Shown: positions 38,101-45,495 of the stretch, piece after piece | How the letters are laid out: every line of letters begins with the position of its first letter | Position numbering within the stretch: position 1 is the first letter of the stretch | Assembly (NCBI RefSeq): GCF_024748695.1 | Contig: NZ_CP087176.1 | Coordinates: forward strand, 4,953,501 to 5,017,500 | From: Pseudomonas sp. B21-040 | GTDB taxonomy: Bacteria; Pseudomonadota; Gammaproteobacteria; Pseudomonadales; Pseudomonadaceae | Reading direction: 5' to 3' | Length of the DNA stretch: 64,000 nucleotides | Translations under genes and position numbers: made by a program | Notes under the pieces: generated by a model | The model's database searches: none | The model's input: the letters and a program-made list of their open reading frames with translations, nothing else | Told to the model about the DNA's origin: nothing

Positions 38101-38127
38101 CTGCGCCATATGATGACGCATATGTAA
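35107..38127 (+). CDS. TccC-like Rhs toxin with unrecognised C-terminal domain
   Basis: A 1006-residue protein. The N-terminus (TPTVSVNDPRGLNVATVSYY) and Rhs/YD repeats resemble the C component of Tc insecticidal toxin complexes. The Rhs-associated core (SGQERDATGLYYYGQRYYAP, from about residue 601) ends at VDVQGL (Asp653-Leu657), the expected self-cleavage point. The last 349 residues form a variable domain: Gly/Ala-rich and hydrophobic at 680-870, then polar and basic, ending RSNLRHMMTHM. I recognise no catalytic motif there. ATG 35107 has GAGG eight bases upstream. There is no TcA, TcB, VgrG or immunity-like gene beside it; the flanking genes are ordinary metabolism genes on the other strand, so it looks like a single-gene insertion. 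Confidence 0.85.
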   Translation: MHKNTPTVSVNDPRGLNVATVSYYRETPGEPAEPWIYRQSFNGAGQPTISCDPRLLKLLETEPDARPNLMTVFSLTGAPLYSESVDAGSRLTLPGVAGQNLFGWDSLLTQVRTEYDLLLRPIKTVEQAHGRPARNRSFYTYGDNTPEAALHNQCGQLIRHDDSAGTLHFTDFALTGGVSSQTRHFLEQLDEPDWPIDETERNQLNETGNGATTRSLYNALGIQVCQEDAHGNARFSDLDIAGQLSRVRLRIAGRSQDISLLSDIHYNTFGNIERQTAGNGVISEARYDPKDGRLLELLAGLPSQPPLQHLVYDYDRVGNILSIKNAAQRTRFFRNQKIEPINTFTYNSLYQLIEANGWQRINSHNGPQEPVFVSPPDPGQLENYRQTFTYDCAGNLKKLVHSAASHSWTQQTAISKYSNRGLAQKADGELPGESEITAGFDANGNKRQLMAGQDLIWSLSNHLRQVDQVTRENGPNDSEIYRYDESGQRKRKIRIAQAGSSTRTHEVRYLPGLEIRTSPEEVLHVISVQAGRCAVQVLHWEPGGGKDDQYRYSLSNHLGSSTLELDQLAELISEEMYYPYGGTSWWAGRDKVQASYRTRRFSGQERDATGLYYYGQRYYAPWLERWLNADPAGSADGLNLFTMVHGNPVRLVDVQGLAGVDTVIAVGATAARELPSALIAAAVQYAVTALMSPMSMAVTVAGATAGAISGGVSGYASANWAQSRVSVDDPSGWGPLAAKVGGAVLGAALGAAPSLLGMLNPKGNTAAASQIGSAFGTAFRELSAQYFADAGPSNPSVGRADFVTGLGSMGAVAGIGGAVGFGGSLLFGAEPAGKALQSIVAASTATAAGAAGASAVRGLRGTPTKQSKGSGPTFDSAKAVVGSSSRHFFSSLGQLANLAVAQIPGYNTLDENTRTAVTRAVGSAIGDLRSTFVTTATPGLSAELRQTFWDLEKNTVGAGITREGIPTSSDEAYDPAATEIFYITSETTRRQRSYSRSNLRHMMTHM

Positions 38128-38143
38128 ACGAAACGACTTTACG

Positions 38144-38590
38144 CTACAAACGAGACGGCGGTTGTTCGCCCAATGGAACAACCGCCATGGTCAGGCGCGA
38201 CACACAACTGGCCTTGCCTTCGTCACTGCTCAAGCGGATATCCCAAACGTGGGTCGTGCGGCCAATGTGTATCGGCTTGGCCACGGCGGTCACTCGCCCA
38301 CTGCGCAGGCCGCGCAAATGGTTGGCGTTGATTTCCAGGCCCACGCAGTAAAACTTGCTGGCATCGATGCACAGGTAGCTGGCCATGGAACCGACGCTTT
38401 CGGCCAGCACCACCGAGGCGCCACCGTGCAGCAGGCCGTAAGGCTGGTGAGTGCGGTGGTCAATGACCATGCTCGCGGTCAGGGACTCTTCGTCGAACGC
38501 TTCGAAGCGGATATCCAGCACTTCGCCGATGGTGTTTTTCTGGATTGCGTTCAACTGCTCGATGTTGGGAGTGGTACGCCACAGACTCAT
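38144..38590 (-). CDS. hotdog-fold thioesterase (PaaI/YdiI-like)
   Basis: A 148-residue single-domain hotdog thioesterase starting MSLWRTTPNIEQLNAIQKNT. The conserved HGGASVVLAESVGSMA near residue 58 holds the catalytic Glu, and it resembles YdiI/MenI and EntH acyl-CoA thioesterases. ATG 38590 has a GGA element eight bases upstream. It follows the acyl-CoA synthetase gene by 32 bases, so the pair could form and hydrolyse the same CoA esters. The physiological substrate is unknown. Confidence 0.9.
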   Translation of the reverse strand: MSLWRTTPNIEQLNAIQKNTIGEVLDIRFEAFDEESLTASMVIDHRTHQPYGLLHGGASVVLAESVGSMASYLCIDASKFYCVGLEINANHLRGLRSGRVTAVAKPIHIGRTTHVWDIRLSSDEGKASCVSRLTMAVVPLGEQPPSRL

Positions 38591-38622
38591 CGCTGCTTTC
38601 CTTTGTAGGTGTTGTTCGTCGC

Positions 38623-40291
38623 TCAATCCTGCCACAGCACGGTCTCACTGCGCTCGCTCCATTCTTCGAAGCGGGCGCCGTAAGCCGCTTCGATCACGTT
38701 ACGCTTGATCTTCAGGGTCGGCGTGAGGAAGCCGTTGTCCACGGCCCAGCTGTCCTTGACCACTACCAGACGCCGCAGGCGCTCATGTTTATCGAGCACG
38801 CCATTGACCTCGTCCAGCAGTTTTTCCAGGCTTGAGTGCAGCCCTGCCCTCGCCGTTCCACTGGCATCCTGTTGCCCGACTGCCGACAACACACACAGCC
38901 CCAGGGGCGCACTCAGACCATCACCGACCACGCACACTTGCTCGATCCGCGAATGCACTGCCAGGCGGTTTTCGATCGGTGCGGGCGCGACGTATTTGCC
39001 CTTGCTGGTCTTGAAGATTTCTTTCAGCCGCCCAGTCAGGCGCAGGTTGCCTTCAGCGTCCTGTTCGCCCTTGTCGCCGGTGCGCAGGAAGCCATCTTCA
39101 GTGATGGTTTCAGCGGTTTTCTGCGGTTCCTTGAAGTAGCCGAGCATGGTCGCACCACTGCGCACCATGACCTCGCCCGAGTCGTCGATTCGTACTTCAA
39201 CCTCCGGGCAGGGCTTGCCGATCCAGCCGGGCTTATTCTCGCCGGGCCGGCCAATGTGGGAATAACCGCAGCTCTCGGTCATGCCGTAGACCTCAAGCAC
39301 ATCCAGCCCCAGTTTGCGGTACCACAGCAGCAGGGTCTGCGGCACAGGCGCCGCGCCAGACAAGGCGACACGCAACGCATCCAGCCCCAACCCGGCGAGG
39401 ACTTTGTGCCCGACCCGCTTGCCGATAATGGGCAGGCCCAGCAAAAAATCGAGGCGTTTTGCCGGGATCTTGCTGTACACGCCCATCTGGAACTTGGTCC
39501 AGATTCGCGGCACACCAAACAATGCGGTAGGCCGCGCACGTTGCAAATCAGTCAGGAAGGTATCGAGGCTTTCGGCAAAGAACACCGTCTGCCCGGTGTA
39601 GATCGATGCCAGCTCGACGAACATCCGTTCGGCCACGTGGCACAGCGGCAAGTAAGACAGCAGTCGGTCCGACTCGTTGAGCCCAAACAGTTGCGTACCC
39701 CGCGTGGTGGCAAAGCCCAGATTACCGAAGCTGTGCATCACGCCTTTGGGCAACCCGGTGGTGCCGGAGGTGTAAATGATGGTCGCCAACTGATCGGCGC
39801 CGGGCTTGGGGTCATCCTGGATGGGCGAACTGCGCTGCAGGTCGGCCCAACTGAAATCGAAAGTACCGGGCGGGTGCAGCGGCAGACTGATTATCGGCAG
39901 GTCAGATTTGACGCCACGGGACATGTTCGGCCAGTCGTCGAGTTTGCCGATAAACGCCAGTGCCGCTTCGGAATGATCGAGCACCTGGGCCACGGATTCG
40001 GCAGTCAGGTTGGGGTACAACGGGACTGAGACGTGCCCGGCCATCCAGATCGCCAGGTCGGCGATGATCCAGTGGGCACAGTTTTTTCGAGATCAGGGCA
40101 ATGTGGCTGCCTTGTGGCAGTTCGCGAGCCCTCAGCCAATGCGCGGCGCAGCGAGCCTGGTGGCCGACGTCGGCCCAGGTCAGGGTCTCGACCTGCCCGC
40201 CACCCGTGGGCTGGACCAGGAAACGCTGGCGTGGATGGCGGGCCTCACGCTCGTAGAAAACATCCAGCGGCAATCGAAAAGCAGCAGACAT
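38623..40291 (-). pseudogene. AMP-binding acyl-CoA synthetase, frameshifted near residue 70
   Basis: The gene encodes an ANL-family acyl-CoA synthetase of about 555 residues. Its N-terminus (MSAAFRLPLDVFYEREARHP from 40291) is in one frame and the rest (from about 40080 to 38623) in another. The break lies in a run of six A on the coding strand (40083-40088). With five A the frame reads ISKNCAHWIIADLAIW and joins the downstream part exactly. Downstream motifs are intact: YTSGTTGLPKG near residue 183, YGMTESCG and a terminal lysine region. Either a real single-base insertion or a sequencing error in a homopolymer. If real, only a 473-residue internal start could give product, without the N-terminal domain. 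It is coupled to the thioesterase gene. Confidence 0.85.
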
Positions 40292-40387
40292 GCGACTCGC
40301 TCCTGAATTTTTGTTCTGGAGCAAGCGTAGCCAACCAAGCAAGTGCTTGGTTGACTATTTCGTACAAAATTTTCCCGTCGGCAAATT

Positions 40388-40840
40388 TTATGGGTGTTTG
40401 ATGCCGTTGAGCTTCATCGAACCAATCAGCAGCTCATCGGCGTCGAGCTCGGCCAGCCCGGCGGTGCTGACTTTCTCCGGCGGATGCCCGGCGCCATGTT
40501 GCAGGTAGCTCAACAAGTGACCGACCAACGGGTTATGACTGACCAGCAGCACATTGCTCACCGACACGAGTTGCTCGGCCACCTTGTCCGGATCGGTTTC
40601 CGGGGTCAGCCACTTGACCGTACGAATCTCCGGCTCGAAACCCAACGCTTCACGCACCACTTGCGCGGTCTGCTGCGCTCGCAGGTAGGGGCTCGCATAG
40701 ATCGCCGTCAGCGGTTGCCCGATCAGCAGCGCAGCAGTGCGCAACACTTCCTCGCGACCGTGGTCGGTCAGCTCCCGTTCCGAATCAGGACGGGAGCCAT
40801 ATGGTTCAGCTTCACCATGACGCAATACCCAGAGTTTCAT
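40388..40840 (-). CDS. sixA: phosphohistidine phosphatase SixA
   Basis: A 150-residue histidine-phosphatase of the SixA type. The N-terminal MKLWVLRHGEAEPYG contains the RHG catalytic motif (His8), and a second His lies in VSHNPLVGHL near residue 100. SixA removes phosphate from histidine in phosphorelay proteins (ArcB HPt and the nitrogen PTS in E. coli). Length is normal. Its start overlaps the stop of the DUF4389 gene as ATGA. The target in this organism is not shown. Confidence 0.92.
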   Translation of the reverse strand: MKLWVLRHGEAEPYGSRPDSERELTDHGREEVLRTAALLIGQPLTAIYASPYLRAQQTAQVVREALGFEPEIRTVKWLTPETDPDKVAEQLVSVSNVLLVSHNPLVGHLLSYLQHGAGHPPEKVSTAGLAELDADELLIGSMKLNGIKHP

Positions 40841-41184
40841 AGCTTGGGTTCCTCATCTCTGACCGGATGCGGTGCGGGTGCCACGACGTGCGGCGCTTCA
40901 CCTTCCGGTGTACGCGGCGCCGGCCAATCGGCAAACGGCCAGGGCTTCTGGTCGCTGTGGAAGGTGCCGAACCGACCGATCTGGGCCAGGAACTGGCTCA
41001 GGCTGTCGCCGAAGTTCATCAGGCTGGCGCTCGGGGCGCCATAAAACAAACGATAGATCAGTTGAACCAGCACCACCGCGCCAAGGATGAACTGCGCCAC
41101 TTGCCAGACCAGCAGGAAGACGATCATCCACAGCACCCGCAGCAGGATGGATTCGTACTTGGACTCGGTTTTCGGATCGTTCAT
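40837..41184 (-). CDS. DUF4389 membrane protein
   Basis: A 115-residue protein with an N-terminal hydrophobic region (residues 13-47, LLRVLWMIVFLLVWQVAQF onward), which could form one long or two short membrane helices. A soluble tail ends in a Pro-rich stretch. It belongs to DUF4389, whose role is unknown. It lies between gpsA and sixA with ATGA overlap to sixA; the order gpsA-DUF4389-sixA is typical in Pseudomonas. Confidence 0.88.
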   Translation of the reverse strand: MNDPKTESKYESILLRVLWMIVFLLVWQVAQFILGAVVLVQLIYRLFYGAPSASLMNFGDSLSQFLAQIGRFGTFHSDQKPWPFADWPAPRTPEGEAPHVVAPAPHPVRDEEPKL

Positions 41185-41216
41185 GTCGCTGTCCCCTGCT
41201 TTGTTTTAAAGCGTGC

Positions 41217-42242
41217 TTAGTTGAAACCGCTGGTGGAAATAAAATCGACGTCGGTTTTCGGTTCGCCGCGCATCAACAGCCCTATCACCTGCTCAAGCGT
41301 GCGCCCCTCGAACAGAATTGCGTGCAACCCGGCGACCAACGGCATATAGACGCCGACCTCTTGAGCCTTGGCCTTGAGCACTTTGAGCGTGTTCACGCCT
41401 TCGGCCACTTCGCCCAGACGCGTGACCGCGTCTTCCAGGCTCAGGCCTTGGCCGAGGGCGAACCCGACCTGGTAGTTGCGGCTTTTCGGTGACGAGCAGG
41501 TAACGATCAAATCGCCCACGCCGGCAAGACCGAGGAAGGTCATCGGGTTGGCCCCCTGATTCACCGCAAAACGCGTCATTTCCGCCAGCGCCCGGGTGAT
41601 CAGCATGCTCTTGGTGTTTTCGCCCATGCCCAGCGCCACCGCCATGCCGGCAATGATCGCGTAAACGTTTTTCAGCGCTCCGCCCAACTCGACGCCAAAA
41701 CGGTCGGCGCTGGCATACACGCGAAACGTCCGGCCGTGCAGCGCAGCCTGGACCCGCTGGCACAGTTCTTCGTCTTCGCTGGCGACCACAGTGGCGGTCA
41801 ATGCGTGTTCAGCGATTTCACGGGCCAGGTTCGGCCCCGACAGCACGCCGATGCGCGCTTGCGGAGCGATTTCCTCAAGGATCTCGCTCATCAGCTTGAA
41901 CGTGTGGGCTTCGATGCCTTTGGTCAGGCTGACCAGCAACTTGCCACTCAACCGCTCGGCGTGCGGAACCAGGACCGAACGCAGGGCGCTGGAGGGCAGC
42001 GCGACGAAACACAGGTCGCAGGCATCCAGCGTGGCTTGCAGGTCAGTCACCGGTTCTACCGCCGGGAGAATCTTGATGCCTTTGAGGTAACGCGGGTTTT
42101 CACGATTGACCCGAATGGCCTCGGCCTGTTCGGGGTCACGCATCCACTGTCGGACCTGATGCCCGTTCTCGGCCAATAGATTAGCCACGGCGGTACCAAA
42201 ACTTCCGCCTCCCAGGACCGCAATTGGGCGCTGTTCAGTCAT
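41217..42242 (-). CDS. gpsA: glycerol-3-phosphate dehydrogenase [NAD(P)+] GpsA
   Basis: GpsA reduces dihydroxyacetone phosphate to sn-glycerol 3-phosphate for phospholipid synthesis. The 341-residue protein starts [20 protein letters not shown] with the Rossmann GGGSFGTA motif. The catalytic Lys is in [15 protein letters not shown] near residue 190 and GVGDLIVTC is near 242. I chose the ATG at 42242; the longer frame from 42320 adds non-conserved residues. It leads the DUF4389-sixA run. The 196 bases to the divergent TonB-receptor gene show no clear regulatory site, and no Fur box was seen. Confidence 0.96.
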   Translation of the reverse strand: MTEQRPIAVLGGGSFGTAVANLLAENGHQVRQWMRDPEQAEAIRVNRENPRYLKGIKILPAVEPVTDLQATLDACDLCFVALPSSALRSVLVPHAERLSGKLLVSLTKGIEAHTFKLMSEILEEIAPQARIGVLSGPNLAREIAEHALTATVVASEDEELCQRVQAALHGRTFRVYASADRFGVELGGALKNVYAIIAGMAVALGMGENTKSMLITRALAEMTRFAVNQGANPMTFLGLAGVGDLIVTCSSPKSRNYQVGFALGQGLSLEDAVTRLGEVAEGVNTLKVLKAKAQEVGVYMPLVAGLHAILFEGRTLEQVIGLLMRGEPKTDVDFISTSGFN

Positions 42243-42438
42243 ATGCAATCCGTTAATCCATACCAGTGGCGATGTCGGCATTATACGGAGCGTCCCAGTG
42301 GCGGCCAGCCCCTGCGTCAATTACCCACAAATGTAGGAAGAAGGCCGATAAATCCTAGGAAAATGCCGGTATCGCCAATGGAAAAGTAGACAAGCTCGGT
42401 TAACATGCGCGCCAACCTATCGCGATCAAGGGTATGAC

Positions 42439-44562
42439 GTGACGTTTGCTTCTCCTTCACCCCGCTCGCCGCTGGTCCTGGCGCTGATTTTCAGCCCGTC
42501 CTTGCTGGCCGACGACTTGTTTCTCGACAATGAACCGCTCCCGCAAGTGCTGACGGCCACCCGCCTGAAGCAGTCGCCGGCGGCGGTTCCGGGCAGCATG
42601 ACGGTGATCGACAGCGAACTGATCAACGACAGCGGCGCGCGCGACATCAGCGAGTTACTGCGGCTGGTGCCCGGCATGATGGTCGGCAACCTCAGCGGCA
42701 ACCAGGCCGCCGTGAACTACCACGGCACCAACGTCACCGGGGCCCGGCGCATGCAAGTGCTGATCGACGGTCGCTCGGTGTACCGCGCGGGCCTCGCCAC
42801 GGTGGACTGGAGTGATATCCCGGTCGCCATGGAAGACATCGAGCGCATCGAAGTGTTTCGCGGCCCGAACACCGTCAGCTATGGCGCCAATGCGCTGATG
42901 GCGGTGGTCAACATCATCACGCGCAACCCGGCCGACAGCCATGGCACGCGAGTGAAAGTGACCCGTGGCCAGCGCGGCATCAACGACTATTACGCCAGCC
43001 AGGGTACCGGTTGGGACGGTGGCGACCTGCGTCTGTCCCTGTCAGGCCAGCAAGACGACGGTTTCGATTCGGACCGCAACGAGGCCGATTATCGTGACAG
43101 CCGTCGCCTGAACCGCTTTAACCTCGCGGTCAGCCAGACGCTCACGCAAAGCCAGAGCATCGACTGGCAATTGAATGCGAAGGAAGGCACCAACCAGCGG
43201 CCCTATACCTACCGCCCGGTGTTCCCCGGGATTACTGCCGCCGGGGACAATTCTGACGTCACCGCCAAAGACTACGCCGGCTCCTTGCGCTGGAACCTGG
43301 ACTTGAATCCCGAGCACAGCCTTTATATCCAGGGTTCGGCCCAGCATTGGGATCGCCAGCAAACCTGGCGCGCCTGTGATGCCGAGGTGTCATTCAGCCC
43401 GGAACTGACCCGACTCTGGCAGCTCAATCCAAACTACACCGAACGCCTGGCGCGCAACATGGATCGCTTCACCGGTTCCGGCGCACCTCGCGGCACGCCA
43501 GCGGAACAAGCGCTGGCCAATCAGGTGCTGGCGCAATGGAAAAACGGCGCGCGGCAAACACTCTGTGGTGACATCGATCAGAGCGCCCGTGAATCGCGCT
43601 ACGACCTCGAAGTGCAAGACACCCTCAGCCTGTCCGACAGCCTGCGACTGGTCAGCGGCATGAACTATCGTTATGACCGGGCAGATTCCGAGACCTATTT
43701 CAATGGCACGCTCGACGACACGACTTGGCGCACGTTTGGCCAACTCGAATGGCGTGCCACAGAGCATTGGTTGTTGCAGGGCGGGGCGATGTTCGAGGAC
43801 ACGCAGTTGACCGGCAGTTCTCTGACCCCGAGGGTGGCGGTCAATTACCTGATCACTCCGCGTCACGGTTTGCGCGCCGTATACTCTGAAGCGATCCGCT
43901 CACCGAACATGTTCGAAAACAACGTCAACTGGAGTTACCAGGTGACCAATCTGCGGCCCACGGCCTACGGTCAGACCAGCGCCCGTTATTTCGTCAAGAC
44001 CCGAGGTCCGGGTGACCTCGACAAGGAACACATGCGCTCGCGAGAGCTGGGTTACAACGGCTACTTCGCCAAACTGGGGCTGAGCGTCGATGTGAAGCTG
44101 TTCTACGACGAAATCAGCGACATGATCAGCGAGCCGCTGCGCAACAACCAGTACATCGCCAGCAACTCGAACAACGCGCGGTTTTCCGGGGCTGAAACGC
44201 AACTGGACTGGCGTCTTGATAACGCTGACCGCCTACGCCTGACTTATGCCTATGTCGACGCCGACGCGAGTAACCCGCTGGATGAGCAGCAGACTGCGCG
44301 CAACAGTGGTTCCGCCGGTTGGCTGCGCGATTGGGGCTATGGCTGGAACAGCGCGCTCTTCTACTATGGCGACGATGCGCTCAACGGTTACCGCTTCGAG
44401 CGCGTCGACACGCGCATCGCCAAACGCATCGGCCTGGGCAAGGCCAACCTGGAACTGGCCGGTGTCCTTCAACAACGTCTGGATAACCAGCCCACCACGT
44501 TCATCGACAACAATTACGACGAGCGTCGAGTGCTTTACTTCAGTGCGGAGCTGACGTTTTAA
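42439..44562 (+). CDS. TonB-dependent outer-membrane receptor
   Basis: A 707-residue receptor with GTG start at 42439 (AAGGG six bases upstream) and a signal peptide ending near residue 25. The plug domain starts around TATRLKQSPAAVPGSMTVID (residues 34-53) and contains RRMQVLIDGRSVYRAGL; a 22-strand-type barrel ends in aromatic-rich YFSAELTF. No N-terminal signalling (FecA-type) extension is seen. It is followed without a gap by a periplasmic binding protein gene and then a hybrid kinase gene, so it may supply the ligand that these two sense. The substrate is unknown; a siderophore is only one option. Confidence 0.9.
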   Translation: MTFASPSPRSPLVLALIFSPSLLADDLFLDNEPLPQVLTATRLKQSPAAVPGSMTVIDSELINDSGARDISELLRLVPGMMVGNLSGNQAAVNYHGTNVTGARRMQVLIDGRSVYRAGLATVDWSDIPVAMEDIERIEVFRGPNTVSYGANALMAVVNIITRNPADSHGTRVKVTRGQRGINDYYASQGTGWDGGDLRLSLSGQQDDGFDSDRNEADYRDSRRLNRFNLAVSQTLTQSQSIDWQLNAKEGTNQRPYTYRPVFPGITAAGDNSDVTAKDYAGSLRWNLDLNPEHSLYIQGSAQHWDRQQTWRACDAEVSFSPELTRLWQLNPNYTERLARNMDRFTGSGAPRGTPAEQALANQVLAQWKNGARQTLCGDIDQSARESRYDLEVQDTLSLSDSLRLVSGMNYRYDRADSETYFNGTLDDTTWRTFGQLEWRATEHWLLQGGAMFEDTQLTGSSLTPRVAVNYLITPRHGLRAVYSEAIRSPNMFENNVNWSYQVTNLRPTAYGQTSARYFVKTRGPGDLDKEHMRSRELGYNGYFAKLGLSVDVKLFYDEISDMISEPLRNNQYIASNSNNARFSGAETQLDWRLDNADRLRLTYAYVDADASNPLDEQQTARNSGSAGWLRDWGYGWNSALFYYGDDALNGYRFERVDTRIAKRIGLGKANLELAGVLQQRLDNQPTTFIDNNYDERRVLYFSAELTF

Positions 44563-45495
44563 ATGCTGCAGCGCTTGGCATGGAAATCGCCGCCACTGGG
44601 CCGCCTGCTGGTCGGGTTGTGCCTGGCGGTTGGTTGCCTGTTGGGCGCCGTGCCGGCACAAGCCGCCGACATTCTATTGACCGGTGCCGAAGACAGCCCC
44701 GGAGTGCAATCCTTCGTCCATGCGCTGAGTGAAATGCGCCCGGCCGACAGTGTACGTTTCCAGCCACTGGCGAGCCTCCCAATGCCCGGCAAATTACCCG
44801 CTGGCACTCGCTTGATTCTGCTCGATCTGCCGAGCCTCGACTGGCGCCAGCAAGAGGCCCAGGGCCCGGCGACGCTGGTGCTGCGTATCAGCCGCCTGCA
44901 AGCCCGGCAACGTTTCGAGAATAACGTCCCACCGCACCTCAGCCTGCTCTGGAGCGATCCGCCGCTGGATCGGCAATTGCGCCTGACCCGGCTCATCCTG
45001 CCCCAGGCCAGGCGCATCGGTGTGCTGTACGACAGTCACAGCGAATTCCTGCTCAATGAATTACGGGAGGCCGCCCTTGGGCTGGGCCTGGAAGTGGTCA
45101 CCGAGCGTTGGGATAACATCAACGACAGCCGTCCTTTGCAGGCCCTGCTGAAAAATTGCGACGTATTGCTGGGTCTTGACGATCCCGACCTTTACAACCC
45201 GAAAACTGCAAAAAATCTGCTGCTGAGCAGCTATTCCCGGCAATTGGCATTAGTCGGCCCCAACGCCGCGTTCGTCAAGGCGGGCAGCCTGGCCAGCACT
45301 TACAGCGATCAGAGCGACTGGCTGCAAGTGCTGGACGAAGTGCTCGACCTGCCACCCCCGAGCTGGCCGCGTGCTCTCTATCCGCAGCACTTCAAAGTGT
45401 TAAGCAATCCGCAAGTGGCTCGTTCATTAGGAATTGAACAGGTGAATGAAACATCTGTCGCCACCCAGTTGGCTGAAGGAGAAAGCCGTCCATGA
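44563..45495 (+). CDS. periplasmic ABC-type substrate-binding protein
   Basis: A 310-residue protein with a signal peptide (LLVGLCLAVGCLLGAVPAQA, cleavage near 34) and a two-lobed fold like the ABC_sub_bind (TrpX-like) family: RRIGVLYDSHSEFLLNELRE near residue 145 and LLKNCDVLLGLDDPDLYN near 187. Its ATG directly abuts the TAA of the TonB receptor gene, and its stop overlaps the hybrid-kinase start (ATGA). No ABC permease or ATPase is nearby, so it is more likely a sensor subunit for the kinase than a transporter part (inference). Confidence 0.87.
   Translation: MLQRLAWKSPPLGRLLVGLCLAVGCLLGAVPAQAADILLTGAEDSPGVQSFVHALSEMRPADSVRFQPLASLPMPGKLPAGTRLILLDLPSLDWRQQEAQGPATLVLRISRLQARQRFENNVPPHLSLLWSDPPLDRQLRLTRLILPQARRIGVLYDSHSEFLLNELREAALGLGLEVVTERWDNINDSRPLQALLKNCDVLLGLDDPDLYNPKTAKNLLLSSYSRQLALVGPNAAFVKAGSLASTYSDQSDWLQVLDEVLDLPPPSWPRALYPQHFKVLSNPQVARSLGIEQVNETSVATQLAEGESRP

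Noticed and set aside
35107..38127. Rhs protein considered as an antibacterial type VI or CDI-like toxin
   Set aside because: There is no VgrG, PAAR domain, two-partner secretion signal or adjacent immunity gene, and the core and N-terminus fit TccC better.
42439..44562. TonB-dependent receptor considered as the missing pirA
   Set aside because: It sits in the gpsA-fabA block beside the PA1611-like kinase, not beside the PirRS-like genes, and its neighbours explain it better.
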